From: Alphaproteobacteria bacterium
GTDB lineage: Bacteria; Pseudomonadota; Alphaproteobacteria; Rhodobacterales; Rhodobacteraceae
DNA length: 32,605 bases
NCBI GenBank assembly: GCA_009908405.1
Contig: JAAAPG010000110.1
Coordinates: 1-32,605, forward strand
Direction of reading: 5' to 3'
Shown here: positions 1-8,001 of the stretch, one piece after another
Numbering within the stretch: position 1 is the first letter of the stretch
Layout: every line of letters starts with the position of its first letter
Position numbers and translations under genes: made by a program
The notes under the pieces: model-generated
The model's input: the letters and a program-made list of their open reading frames with translations, nothing else
Database searches by the model: none
Told to the model about the DNA's origin: nothing

Positions 1-1
1 G

Positions 2-1096
2 CAAGGCGCGCGCAACAGGTTCATGCGGGCGGGCGTGGCAGCGCCACCGCCCGCGCTGGAACCGATCGCGACTGCCGACCTGCCCGACCGGCTGCCCGAC
101 GCGCGCGCGCTCGGGATGGTTCCGGACACCTGCGCACACCGGCAGACCGGAACGCACAAAGCCGCGCGTGCCACGCTGGACAGTTTCCTGACCACGCGGG
201 CGGAAGGGTATCGCGCCGGCATGTCATCCCCCCTGAGCGGCGAGCGCGCCTGCTCGCGACTGTCGCCGTACATCGCGCTGGGCGTGCTGTCGGTGCGCGA
301 GGTGGACCTGGCGCGACAGGCGACGCCCGTGGACCGCCCCGGTTGGAAGGCCAGCATGACCAGCTTCGCCAAGCGCTTGGCGTGGCGCGATCATTTCATC
401 CAGAAGCTGGAAGACGAACCCGCGCTGGAACACCGCTGCCTGCACCCCGCGCATGAGGGGTTGCGCAGCACCGACGCCGCGCGGTTGCAGGCTTGGGCGG
501 CGGGGCAAACCGGCGTGCCTTTCGTCGATGCCTGCATGCGCTACCTGGCGGCGACCGGCTGGTTGAATTTCCGGATGCGCGCCATGCTGATGAGCTTTGC
601 CAGCTACCATCTGTGGCTGGATTGGCGCGACACTGGCGCGGTTCTGGCGCGGCGCTTCACCGATTACGAACCCGGCATTCACTGGAGCCAGGTGCAGATG
701 CAATCGGGCACGACCGGCATCAACACGTTGCGCATTTACAACCCGGTCAAGCAAGGCCATGACCAAGACCCGGACGGGCGGTTCATTCGCGCCTGGGTGC
801 CGGAATTGAAGGGGGTTGCGCCCGCGCATCTGCACGAACCCTGGACCGCGCCGAATGCGCGCGCGGTGCTGGGGACGCGCTACCCCGAACCTGTGGTCGA
901 CCTTGCAGCCGCCGCGCGGCAGGCGCGTGACGTGATGTGGGGGCTGCGCAAGGATGCAAGCTTTGGCGATGCCGCGCGCGCGGTCGCGGTCAAGCACGCA
1001 TCGCGCGCGCGGGGGACCGACCGTGGCAGCGCGAGCGCAAAGCGCGCGGCCACGCGCAAGCGGCCCGACCCGTCGCAGCTGAGTTTCGACCTTTAG
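2..1096 (+). CDS. Photolyase/cryptochrome-superfamily protein, FAD-binding domain (5' truncated)
   Basis: The reading frame is open from base 2, so the gene starts upstream of the window; 364 residues are visible. It matches the C-terminal helical FAD-binding domain of the photolyase/cryptochrome superfamily. Recognisable blocks are [30 protein letters not shown], a conserved LDWRD, and RIYNPVKQ followed by a W-x-PEL block. The N-terminal Rossmann-like antenna domain is not in the window. The family binds FAD and either repairs UV-damaged DNA or signals blue light. The region after LDWRD reads [15 protein letters not shown] in place of the N-N-G-G-W-Q-W-type signature of class I CPD photolyases, so CPD repair should not be assumed. 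The last ~40 residues are basic (many R and K). It converges on the DsrE gene with stop codons overlapping by 4 bp, and DUF2256 lies nearby. The superfamily is sure; the subclass is not. Confidence 0.88.
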   Translation, partial: QGARNRFMRAGVAAPPPALEPIATADLPDRLPDARALGMVPDTCAHRQTGTHKAARATLDSFLTTRAEGYRAGMSSPLSGERACSRLSPYIALGVLSVREVDLARQATPVDRPGWKASMTSFAKRLAWRDHFIQKLEDEPALEHRCLHPAHEGLRSTDAARLQAWAAGQTGVPFVDACMRYLAATGWLNFRMRAMLMSFASYHLWLDWRDTGAVLARRFTDYEPGIHWSQVQMQSGTTGINTLRIYNPVKQGHDQDPDGRFIRAWVPELKGVAPAHLHEPWTAPNARAVLGTRYPEPVVDLAAAARQARDVMWGLRKDASFGDAARAVAVKHASRARGTDRGSASAKRAATRKRPDPSQLSFDL

Positions 1097-1530
1097 GGGC
1101 GCAGGTAAGCGTAGCCGTCATATTGCAGTTCCATCAGGCGGACCGCGCCAGAGGGCACAACATCCGCCTCTGACAGCAGCGGGATATCGGTTTGGGTGCG
1201 CTGCTTCATGGCCTGAACCGTGTTGAGGCAGGCGGAGAAGCTGAGCGTGTCATGCGTCAGCGCCATGACGGAAATGCGGTCGGCCACGGGCGAGGTGTCT
1301 TCGCGCAGCATGTGCAATCCGGGGCCATAGGTCACGATCTCGACCGTCACCTCTTCCCCGATGCCCTCGTAATGCTTGATGATATTGGCGGCATTGTTCA
1401 GCGCCATGTTCATGGTGCGAACGGATTCTTCGTCGACATGGATGGCGACTTTCGCGCCTTCGGCCCAGGCGGCCAGCGGGCCAAGTGCCAGAATCGTCGC
1501 GGCAAAGCCCGCGCGGAGTGTCGTTTTCAT
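1093..1530 (-). CDS. Periplasmic DsrE/DsrF-like protein
   Basis: A 145-aa protein with an N-terminal signal peptide (MKTTLRAGF, hydrophobic core, then AWAEG). The mature part reads like the DsrE/DsrF/YchN fold: [11 protein letters not shown] at the start, an alpha/beta pattern, and [15 protein letters not shown] mid-protein. Secreted members of this family are common in Proteobacteria and often have no known function. A cysteine lies in [11 protein letters not shown], where DsrE-like proteins often carry one. I chose the second Met because GGGAGGA precedes it at normal spacing and the signal peptide starts there; a longer frame reaches 1563. It converges on the photolyase-like gene, sharing 4 bp at the stops. 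Role unknown; sulfur or redox chemistry is only inferred from the fold. Confidence 0.75.
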   Translation of the reverse strand: MKTTLRAGFAATILALGPLAAWAEGAKVAIHVDEESVRTMNMALNNAANIIKHYEGIGEEVTVEIVTYGPGLHMLREDTSPVADRISVMALTHDTLSFSACLNTVQAMKQRTQTDIPLLSEADVVPSGAVRLMELQYDGYAYLRP

Positions 1531-1691
1531 GAGTGTTCCTCCCAGAAAGCGGGTCGCGGTCATGCGCCCCGGATGGAAAGGATGCGTGACAGGCTGCCGC
1601 AGTTCAAGAAAAACATTCGCATGTTCTCATGGAGTTGGTTTTGACGCCCTGCGTCGCGCGACTACTTTTAACCCATGGGAAAGGTGTTCTG

Positions 1692-1841
1692 ATGGCCAAG
1701 CATCCGAAGAAAGGCGATCTGCCGACCAAGACTTGCGCCACCTGCGGGCGCCCGTTCACATGGCGCAAGAAATGGGCCAGGGTCTGGGACGAGGTGCGCT
1801 ATTGTTCGGACCGGTGCCGGGGCGCGCGCAAAACTGCTTGA
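1692..1841 (+). CDS. DUF2256 small zinc-ribbon protein
   Basis: A 49-aa protein with a treble-clef-like cysteine pattern: [10 protein letters not shown] near residue 15 and Y-C-S-D-R-C near residue 38, so CxxC plus CxxxC, probably binding one Zn. The R-P-F-x-W-R-K-K-W segment and size match DUF2256 (about 45-60 aa). The start at 1692 is preceded by AAAGG at suitable spacing; the frame opens further upstream (1629) but that part is not family-like. From memory, DUF2256 genes are often found near cryptochrome/photolyase-family genes, and here one lies about 0.6 kb away. Function unknown; RNA, DNA or protein binding are all possible. Confidence 0.85.
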   Translation: MAKHPKKGDLPTKTCATCGRPFTWRKKWARVWDEVRYCSDRCRGARKTA

Positions 1842-1842
1842 A

Positions 1843-1918
1843 GCATGTCGCGCGAAACTGGTTTCCGGTGTTGCGCAAAAAGTCATGCGATCATGAAATG
1901 TTAGAGCGCGACGCGCTC
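1843..1918. repeat. Intergenic palindromic repeat plus perfect hairpin between convergent genes
   Basis: The gap between DUF2256 and the AraC gene is filled with dyad symmetry. An outer pair GCATG (1843-1847) / CATGC (1884-1888) encloses GCGC ... GCGC and a central CTGGTTTCCGG. It is followed by the perfect palindrome GAGCGCG-A-CGCGCTC at 1904-1918, which overlaps the AraC stop codon. The GTCGCGC...TGGTTTCC...TTGCGC architecture resembles extragenic palindromes I recall from alphaproteobacterial genomes. It could act as a bidirectional terminator or mRNA-stabilising element; there is no clear T-run. Confidence 0.55.
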
Positions 1919-2735
1919 AGGCCCCGCGCGCCTTGCGGTAAAGCGACGGCGGCCGCCCGGTCGAGGCGGAGAAGGCGCGCGAGAAATACCCCGGTGTCGA
2001 GAAACCGAGTGTGCGCGCGATATCTTGCACCGGCACATCCGTGTCGGTCAACATGCGGCGGGCTTCGTAAATCCGGCGCTCTTGCAGCATTTGCAGCGCG
2101 CTGCGCCCGCAACTGGCGCGGCAGGCGCGGGTCAGATGCGTCGGCGTCACGCCAAGCGCCTGTGCGTAGTCGCTGACATTCAGGGCCGACCCGAATTCGC
2201 GTTCCAGAAGGGCTGTGTAGCGCGCGGTCAGCCGCTCGTTGGCATTGCGCGACGACAGGCCCCGCGGGCTGTCATCCCCCGCAGAGCTGCGCTGACGTTC
2301 CAGCCAGATCGCCAGCAGCCCGATCTGATGGCGCGCGGCGCGTTCGGCATAGGCTTGCCCGCCGTCCAGTTCGCGTTGAATGGCGTCAATGATCTGCGCG
2401 ACCTCCGCGTGTTGCGTGCTGTCGCGCAGCCGCAGGTGCATCGGCGTGTCGGGCAGGTCCAGCCCCACCGGGTCGCCCATATGCAGCGCCACGCCCTGAA
2501 CACGGCTCATGGCCTGGAACCCATACATCGTGCCGGGGGGTATGTAGACCGCATTATGCGGGTGAAAGCCGCGCGTGCTGCCGCCCAGCGTGATACGGCC
2601 TTGCCCGGAGGTGAACCAGAAAAACACCGGTTCGCGCAGGGCGCGCAGGGTTTCGAGTTGCCATTTCGGCGCCGAGGCAAGTTTCGAAACAGGAACGAGG
2701 CGCAGCCGTTTCGGGTGGTCTGGAATTCGTGTCAT
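1917..2735 (-). CDS. AraC family transcriptional regulator
   Basis: A 272-aa protein. The N-terminal half looks like the AraC cupin-type sensor (GQGRITLGGSTRGFHPHNAVYIPPGTMYGFQAM, residues ~45-80, has the x-H-x-x-N/IPPGT pattern of the AraC sensor barrel). The C-terminal ~100 residues form the two-HTH AraC/XylS domain: NVSDYAQALGVTPTHLTRACR (first HTH) and PVQDIARTLGFSTPGYFSRAF (second HTH with the family signature), ending in PPSLYRK. The effector is unknown. It lies downstream of miaA on the same strand, across 135 bp with no obvious terminator. Three CGTGAG-type half-sites sit 66-92 bp upstream and may be its operator. GGGGGA lies about 13 nt before the ATG, slightly far, so the exact start is not certain. 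Confidence 0.9.
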   Translation of the reverse strand: MTRIPDHPKRLRLVPVSKLASAPKWQLETLRALREPVFFWFTSGQGRITLGGSTRGFHPHNAVYIPPGTMYGFQAMSRVQGVALHMGDPVGLDLPDTPMHLRLRDSTQHAEVAQIIDAIQRELDGGQAYAERAARHQIGLLAIWLERQRSSAGDDSPRGLSSRNANERLTARYTALLEREFGSALNVSDYAQALGVTPTHLTRACRASCGRSALQMLQERRIYEARRMLTDTDVPVQDIARTLGFSTPGYFSRAFSASTGRPPSLYRKARGA

Positions 2736-2800
2736 GCGATGCTTGTTCCCCCTGATCCTGTCAAGATTAGGACAGCGATGTGGCAGGGGAAGCGGGAATC

Positions 2801-2827
2801 CTCACGCAACCGTGAGTCGCCCGTGAG
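2801..2827. promoter_or_regulatory. Candidate operator: three CGTGAG half-sites upstream of the AraC gene
   Basis: CTCACG (2801-2806), a 4-base spacer CAAC, then CGTGAG (2811-2816) make a perfect inverted repeat. A third copy, CGTGAG, is at 2822-2827, 11 bp after the second, so on the same helix face. The block lies in the 135-bp gap between miaA and the AraC-type gene, which is read leftwards from 2735. Tandem half-sites about one helical turn apart suit a dimeric activator. The assignment is inference from position and symmetry only. Confidence 0.4.
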
Positions 2828-2870
2828 TTTTACATGCAGCGTTGCAGTTGGGTGACTCTGCTCGCGGGGT

Positions 2871-3767
2871 CTATAAAAGTCGTGCCCAGTCGGACATGCG
2901 CGCGCGAAACCATGTCCGCTGGCGCTTGGCATATTGGCGCGTGGCAAGTGTTGCGGCGGCAACGGCATCTGCCAACGAGATGTGGCCTTGCAGATGCGCG
3001 ATCAGCTCTGGCGCGCCGATGGCCTTGGCCCATGGGGCGCGCGCGTCCCAGATCGGCAAGACCGCGCGCGCCTCGTCCATGGCGCCTTGGGCCAGCATGG
3101 CCTCGAATCGCGTGGCGATTCGCTGCGCCGACCATTCGGGCGCGGGCAGCATCACGAAAGCCGATGTCTTCGCCAGCGGCAACAGCGGCGGCGGTGTGTC
3201 GTCCTGCCACGCGGCCAGGCCCCGGCCCGTGGCGCGCTGCACCTCCCACGCGCGCTGCACGCGGGCGGGGTTGCGCGTGTCGATGCGGGCGGCGGTGTCG
3301 GGGTCGAGTTCGGCCAGAAGGGTCTCAAGCCCGGCCCGCGCCAGCAGCGCGTCGCCCTCGGCCCGGATGGCCGGGGGTGTGGGCGGAATGCGGGCAAGTC
3401 CTTCGGTCAGGGCGCGGAAATACAGCCCCGTGCCGCCAACGATCACCGGGTTGGGATGCTGCGCCAGCACGTCGTGCATCGCCCGCAGCCAATGGCCCAC
3501 CGACCAGTCCTGATCCGCGCCGACACAGCCATACAGCAGATGTGGCGCGCGCGTGCGGTCCTGCGCATCCGGGCGGGCGGTCAGAACCTGCCACATGCTG
3601 TAGACCTGCAACGCATCGGCATTGACGATGGTCCGCCCCTGCGACTCGGCCAGCGCCAGCGCCAGCGCGGATTTCCCGCTGGCTGTCGGACCGGCCAGCA
3701 GCACCGGACGGTCGAGCAGGGGAGGATTGCTGCGCAAAGCGGTCAGCACATCGGCAAATTCCGGCAT
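2871..3767 (-). CDS. miaA: tRNA dimethylallyltransferase MiaA
   Basis: A 298-aa enzyme that transfers the dimethylallyl group of DMAPP to N6 of A37 in tRNAs reading UNN codons (i6A37). The P-loop [10 protein letters not shown] is at residues ~25-34, with NADALQVY shortly after (the conserved D-S/A-x-Q-x-Y block that contacts substrate). [11 protein letters not shown] is the family signature, and the C-terminal [11 protein letters not shown] is the conserved tRNA-binding block. I chose Met at 3767 because GAGGG precedes it and the P-loop then falls at the usual distance; upstream in-frame Mets at 3821 and 3809 lack a good ribosome site. Length fits the family (~290-310 aa). Divergent from pyrH. 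Confidence 0.96.
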   Translation of the reverse strand: MPEFADVLTALRSNPPLLDRPVLLAGPTASGKSALALALAESQGRTIVNADALQVYSMWQVLTARPDAQDRTRAPHLLYGCVGADQDWSVGHWLRAMHDVLAQHPNPVIVGGTGLYFRALTEGLARIPPTPPAIRAEGDALLARAGLETLLAELDPDTAARIDTRNPARVQRAWEVQRATGRGLAAWQDDTPPPLLPLAKTSAFVMLPAPEWSAQRIATRFEAMLAQGAMDEARAVLPIWDARAPWAKAIGAPELIAHLQGHISLADAVAAATLATRQYAKRQRTWFRARMSDWARLL

Positions 3768-3808
3768 AGCCCTCGCTTTCACATTGAACCCCGATGCGTT
3801 TTCCGACA

Positions 3809-3826
3809 TTTTCACGCGCATGAAAA
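3809..3826. promoter_or_regulatory. Inverted repeat in the miaA/pyrH divergent region
   Basis: TTTTCA (3809-3814), a 6-base spacer, then TGAAAA (3821-3826) form a perfect 6-bp dyad in the 104-bp gap between the chosen starts of miaA (3767) and pyrH (3872). Its position, 42 and 46 bp from the two starts, would let one bound factor affect both promoters. The factor is unknown and no convincing -35/-10 pair could be fixed. Confidence 0.35.
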
Positions 3827-3871
3827 GCGCCTGTTGTCATGGACGCAGCGCGCGCCATGGAAGGATGCCCG

Positions 3872-4609
3872 ATGACCGACCCCGCCCCGTCCCGAAGCGC
3901 GCAATATTCGCGTGTCATGCTGAAAGTTTCGGGCGAGGCATTGATGGGGGATCAGGGCTACGGCCTGCACCCGCCGACGGTGGCACGTATCGCCCAAGAG
4001 GTGAAATCGGTGCATGACCTTGGCGTCGAGGTCTGCATGGTCATCGGCGGGGGGAACATCTTTCGCGGGTTGCAGGGGTCGGCCCAGGGGATGGAGCGCA
4101 CCACCGCCGATTACATGGGCATGCTCGCCACGGTGATGAACGCGCTGGCCATGCAGGCCGCGCTTGAAGCGCATGGCGTGTTCACCCGCGTCATCAGCGC
4201 CATCCCGATGGACCAGATCTGCGAGCCGTATATTCGCCGCCGCGCCGTGCGCCACCTGGAAAAGAAGCGCGTCTGCATCTTCACCGCGGGCACCGGCAAT
4301 CCGTATTTCACCACCGACACGGCCGCCGCGCTGCGCGCAAATGAAATGGCCTGCGACGCGATCTTCATGGGCAAGAACGGGGTGGACGGTGTGTATGACA
4401 AGGACCCGCGCACCCACTCCGACGCCACCCGTTATGACAGCATCAGCTATGACGACGCCTTGTCGCGCAACCTGAAGGTCATGGATACCAGCGCCTTGGC
4501 CTTGGCGCGCGACAACAACTTGCCGATCATCGTGTTCGGCCTGGACCAACCGGGCGGGTTTCGCAGCATTCTGGCAGGCGAGGGGCCGCGCACGATCGTG
4601 CATAGCTGA
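3872..4609 (+). CDS. pyrH: UMP kinase PyrH
   Basis: A 245-aa bacterial UMP kinase of the amino-acid-kinase fold, converting UMP + ATP to UDP in pyrimidine nucleotide synthesis. It has the N-terminal [10 protein letters not shown], the GGGNIFRG glycine-rich loop, the [19 protein letters not shown] helix typical of bacterial Pyr[17 protein letters not shown] (a family hallmark) and [12 protein letters not shown] chose Met 3872 (AGGA seven bases upstream) over the frame's first Met at 3839, which adds residues not seen in the family. First gene of the long envelope block; 84 bp to frr. Typically allosterically controlled by GTP/UTP, not visible here. Confidence 0.97.
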   Translation: MTDPAPSRSAQYSRVMLKVSGEALMGDQGYGLHPPTVARIAQEVKSVHDLGVEVCMVIGGGNIFRGLQGSAQGMERTTADYMGMLATVMNALAMQAALEAHGVFTRVISAIPMDQICEPYIRRRAVRHLEKKRVCIFTAGTGNPYFTTDTAAALRANEMACDAIFMGKNGVDGVYDKDPRTHSDATRYDSISYDDALSRNLKVMDTSALALARDNNLPIIVFGLDQPGGFRSILAGEGPRTIVHS

Positions 4610-4693
4610 CACGGGCTATCACATCCGGCGAGTTTTCTGTATCAAGGGGCGAAGCGGCTGGGTGCCGCGCCCGAAAAGAGGACCATAACAGGC

Positions 4694-5257
4694 ATGTCTG
4701 ACGAGATAGAAATTGATCTGGACGATCTGAAACGCCGCATGGACGGGGCCATGGGGGCGTTGAAATCCGAATTCGCTTCGTTGCGCACCGGGCGCGGCTC
4801 GGCGTCGATGCTGGACCCGATCATGGTCGAGGCTTACGGCCAGAACACCCCCATCAACCAGGTCGGCACCGTGAACGTGCCCGAGCCCCGGATGGTGACG
4901 ATCAATGTCTGGGACAAGTCGATGGTCGGCAAGGTCGAAAAAGCCATCCGCGAATCCGGTCTCGGGATCAACCCTCAACTGAACGGCACCATCATCATGC
5001 TGCCGATCCCGGAACTGAACGAGGAACGCCGCCGCGAGTTGAGCAAGGTCGCGGCGCAATACGCCGAACATGCCCGCGTCGCCGTGCGCAACATTCGCCG
5101 CGACGGGATGGACCAGTTGAAAAAGGCCAAGGCCGCCGGGATGTCAGAGGACGAGCAAAAGCTCTGGTCAGAAGAAATCCAGGACCTGACAAACACCTAT
5201 ATCGGCAATATTGACGCGGCGCTGGACGGCAAGCAGGAAGAAATCATGCAGGTCTAG
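4694..5257 (+). CDS. frr: Ribosome recycling factor
   Basis: A 187-aa protein of the usual RRF length. It acts with EF-G to split post-termination ribosomes. Family marks: the N-terminal helix with [20 protein letters not shown], then [20 protein letters not shown], the beta domain ([20 protein letters not shown]), and [16 protein letters not shown] leading into the long C-terminal helices with [19 protein letters not shown] precedes the ATG. The pyrH-frr pairing is very widely conserved. Nothing odd. Confidence 0.98.
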   Translation: MSDEIEIDLDDLKRRMDGAMGALKSEFASLRTGRGSASMLDPIMVEAYGQNTPINQVGTVNVPEPRMVTINVWDKSMVGKVEKAIRESGLGINPQLNGTIIMLPIPELNEERRRELSKVAAQYAEHARVAVRNIRRDGMDQLKKAKAAGMSEDEQKLWSEEIQDLTNTYIGNIDAALDGKQEEIMQV

Positions 5258-5285
5258 GCCGGCAGGATCATTTGGGCAGATCAAG

Positions 5286-6032
5286 ATGACATTCGACCAG
5301 CAGCGCAACGATGGCGACGAAGACCCTGCCTTGCAGAACCATCTGCATGTCGCGGTCATCATGGATGGCAACGGGCGCTGGGCCAAGAACCGCGGCTGGC
5401 CGCGGCTTGTCGGGCACCGCAAGGGCGCCGAGCGCGTGCGCGAACTGGTCGATGCCTGTCCCGATATCGGCATCCGCTACCTGACGCTATATGCGTTTTC
5501 GACCGAGAACTGGAAACGCTCGACCGAGGAAGTGCTGGGCCTGATGTCGCTTTTCGGGCGCTACATCCGGCGCGAAGCCGGGCGTATGCGCCGCGAAGGT
5601 GTGCGGATGCGCATTATCGGGGACCGCAAACGGCTCGATCCGAAATTGCAGGCGCTGTTCGACTGGATCGAGGAAGACACTGCCAAGAATGACCGCGTCC
5701 ATCTGACAGTCGCCATCAATTACGGGGGCCGCGACGAGATTGCCCGCGCGGTGCGTGCCGCCGCGCGCGATGTTGCCGCGGGCACAGTCGCGCCGGACGC
5801 GCTGACGCAGTCCGCCTTTGCAGGGTATCTCGATACATCGGACCTGCCCGACCCCGATCTCGTGGTGCGAACATCCGGGGAAACGCGCGTGTCGAACTAC
5901 TTGCTGTGGCAGGCAGCCTATTCCGAATATGTTTTCACGCCGGTTCTGTGGCCCGATTTCACCCCGCAGACCATGGTTGACATCCTGCATGAATACGGGC
6001 TGCGCGAACGCCGCTTCGGCGGGGTGACGTAG
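5286..6032 (+). CDS. uppS: Isoprenyl (undecaprenyl diphosphate) synthase UppS
   Basis: A 248-aa cis-prenyltransferase that condenses IPP onto FPP to make undecaprenyl diphosphate, the lipid carrier for peptidoglycan and LPS O-units. Seen: IMDGNGRWAK (catalytic Asp and phosphate-binding region), LTLYAFSTENWKR, NYGGRDEI, and the IPP-binding signature RTSGETRVSNYLLWQAAYSEY near residue 200. I took Met 5286; the frame opens at 5211 but that part overlaps frr. The ribosome site is weak (GGGCAG), and the 28-bp gap from frr suggests cotranscription. cdsA follows two bases after the stop. Confidence 0.97.
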   Translation: MTFDQQRNDGDEDPALQNHLHVAVIMDGNGRWAKNRGWPRLVGHRKGAERVRELVDACPDIGIRYLTLYAFSTENWKRSTEEVLGLMSLFGRYIRREAGRMRREGVRMRIIGDRKRLDPKLQALFDWIEEDTAKNDRVHLTVAINYGGRDEIARAVRAAARDVAAGTVAPDALTQSAFAGYLDTSDLPDPDLVVRTSGETRVSNYLLWQAAYSEYVFTPVLWPDFTPQTMVDILHEYGLRERRFGGVT

Positions 6033-6034
6033 CG

Positions 6035-6814
6035 GTGCCAGAGTTTTCGGACCTGCGCGCGCGGGCCTTGTCCGGCGCGGCCATGGCAGGGCTTGGCGCA
6101 GGCGCAATCTGGCTGGGCGGCCCTGTCTTTGTCGGCCTTGTCTGCGTGCTGTCCGGGCTGATGGTCTGGGAATTGACCCGTATGCTGGACGCGGGGGCGC
6201 CCTTTGGCAAGGCAGAGGCTGCGGGTTTTACCGCCGCCGTGGTGCTCGCGGTGTTCACATGGCGCTTTGACGGTGCGGTGCTGATCGTGCTCACCGGCCT
6301 TGTCGCGGCCCTGCTGGCATGGCGCTTCCCCAAGGACCGGACGGTGGCCGGGGCCTATCTGGTGCTGATCCTGCTGGCCGGGCTGGGCCTGATCGCGCTG
6401 CGCGGCGAATACGGCGCGCTCTGGGTGCTGTGGCTGGTTGCGTTGGTCGTCGGGTCCGACGTGGCCGGGTATTTCGCGGGCCGCACCTTTGGCGGGCCAA
6501 AGCTCTGGCCGCGCGTCAGCCCCAAGAAAACATGGTCGGGCACGGTCGCGGGCTGGTCGGTTGCCGTGGCGATTGCGTTGGCTTTCATGCCGGTGCTGGG
6601 CGCCGGGGCGGGGCTGATTGCAGCCTCCGTCCTCATAACCATGGCCGGGCAGGCGGGCGATATTGTTGAAAGTGCCATCAAACGTCACGCGGGGGTCAAG
6701 GACAGTTCCAACCTGATCCCCGGTCATGGCGGGGTGATGGACCGGTTCGATGCCCTGATCGCGGCGGCGTTCGTGGCCTTCGCGCTGGCACAACTTGGCG
6801 TGTTGGGGGCGTGA
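6035..6814 (+). CDS. cdsA: Phosphatidate cytidylyltransferase CdsA
   Basis: A 259-aa integral membrane enzyme making CDP-diacylglycerol from phosphatidic acid and CTP, the branch point for all phospholipids. The sequence is a chain of hydrophobic segments (about 6-8), with the CDP-alcohol-precursor signature SAIKRHAGVKDSSN...IPGHGGVMDRFDAL near the C-terminus. It starts with GTG, two bases after the uppS stop. At the 3' end its TGA overlaps the start region of dxr (GTGATG), so translation is probably coupled. Confidence 0.95.
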   Translation: MPEFSDLRARALSGAAMAGLGAGAIWLGGPVFVGLVCVLSGLMVWELTRMLDAGAPFGKAEAAGFTAAVVLAVFTWRFDGAVLIVLTGLVAALLAWRFPKDRTVAGAYLVLILLAGLGLIALRGEYGALWVLWLVALVVGSDVAGYFAGRTFGGPKLWPRVSPKKTWSGTVAGWSVAVAIALAFMPVLGAGAGLIAASVLITMAGQAGDIVESAIKRHAGVKDSSNLIPGHGGVMDRFDALIAAAFVAFALAQLGVLGA

Positions 6815-7977
6815 TGCGCGTTTCGGTTTTCGGGTCCACCGGGTCCATCGGCGAAAGCACGTTCGACCTGCTGCGCGCGCGCCCCGACATTCAGACCGTG
6901 GCCCTGACGGGCGGGCGCAACGTGGCACGGCTGGCCGCGCAGGCGCGTGAATTGCGCGCCGAGCTGGCCGTGACCGCTTATGACGAGTGTCTTGACGATC
7001 TGCGCGCCGCATTGGCGGGCACCGGAACAGAGGTCGCCGCCGGAACCCAAGCGTTGATAGATGCCGCCAGCCGCCCCGCCGATTGGGTCATGTCCGCGAT
7101 CGTGGGCGCGGCGGGGCTGGAACCGGGCTTTCGCGCGCTGGCCCAAGGGGCCACGCTGGCGCTGGCCAACAAGGAATCGCTTGTCACCGCTGGCCCGCTT
7201 CTGATGGCAGAGGCCGCACGCCACGGCGCGCGCATCCTGCCGGTGGATTCCGAGCATTCCGCCGTGTTCCAGGCGCTGGTGGGCGAGGACATGGCGGCGG
7301 TGGACCGCGTCATCATCACCGCGTCTGGTGGGCCGTTCCGCACCTGGACCAAGGCGCAGCTTGAAAGCGCCACGCTGGAACAGGCGCAGACGCACCCGAA
7401 CTGGTCCATGGGCCAGCGGATAACCATCGACAGCGCGACCCTGTTCAACAAGGCGCTGGAACTGATTGAAACGCGGGAATATTTCGGCATCGACCCCGCG
7501 CGGATCGAAGTGCTGGTGCATCCGCAATCGACCATTCATGCGCTGGTCGGCTTTCGCGACGGGGCGCTGATGGCGCATCTGGGCGTGCCCGACATGCGCC
7601 ATGCCATAGGCTATGCGCTGAACTGGCCCGACCGCGCGGCCTTGCCCGTCGCGCGGCTGGACCTTGCCGCCATGGGCCAGTTGACATTCGAGGCGCCCGA
7701 CCCCGACCGCTTCCCCGCCTTGCGGCTGGCGCGGCAGGTCATGGACCTGCGCGGCCATGCGGGCGCGGTGTTCAACGCCGCGAAAGAGGTCGCGCTGGAC
7801 GAATTCATCGCCGGGCGGCTGCGGTTCTTGCAAATGGCAGAGCTGGTCGACCGCACGATTGACACGCTTTTGACCGATTCTCGCCTGACTGCGCCGGTAT
7901 GCGCGCTTGAAACCGTGCAGCAGATGGACCACTTGGCAAGAGTAACGGCGCGCGATCACGCCGCGCGGCTGGCCTGA
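6814..7977 (+). CDS. dxr: 1-deoxy-D-xylulose 5-phosphate reductoisomerase
   Basis: A 387-aa cytosolic enzyme of the MEP pathway, turning DXP into MEP with NADPH; it supplies the isoprenoid precursors used by UppS upstream and MiaA. NADPH site FGSTGSIGEST at residues ~5-15; ALANKESLVTAGPLL; PVDSEHSAVFQ (metal-binding Asp/Glu); PNWSMGQRITIDSATLFNKALE; HPQSTIHALV. Start: ATG at 6814 shares one base with the cdsA stop; the in-frame GTG at 6811 would give a 4-bp overlap and one more residue. Length is normal. Confidence 0.97.
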   Translation: MRVSVFGSTGSIGESTFDLLRARPDIQTVALTGGRNVARLAAQARELRAELAVTAYDECLDDLRAALAGTGTEVAAGTQALIDAASRPADWVMSAIVGAAGLEPGFRALAQGATLALANKESLVTAGPLLMAEAARHGARILPVDSEHSAVFQALVGEDMAAVDRVIITASGGPFRTWTKAQLESATLEQAQTHPNWSMGQRITIDSATLFNKALELIETREYFGIDPARIEVLVHPQSTIHALVGFRDGALMAHLGVPDMRHAIGYALNWPDRAALPVARLDLAAMGQLTFEAPDPDRFPALRLARQVMDLRGHAGAVFNAAKEVALDEFIAGRLRFLQMAELVDRTIDTLLTDSRLTAPVCALETVQQMDHLARVTARDHAARLA

Positions 7978-8001
7978 CATCTCGATTGAAGGACACACCC
8001 C

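Noticed and set aside
224-997. Long open frames on the strand opposite the photolyase-like gene
   Set aside because: High-GC shadow frame with Arg/His/Ala-rich composition and no domain; the plus-strand gene has clear family motifs.
5266-5290. Possible third copy of the TATTTGGGGCAAGATGA repeat before uppS
   Set aside because: CATTTGGG-CAGAT-CAAGATGAC is similar but has an insertion, no preceding hairpin, and contains the uppS start codon; chance is a sufficient explanation.
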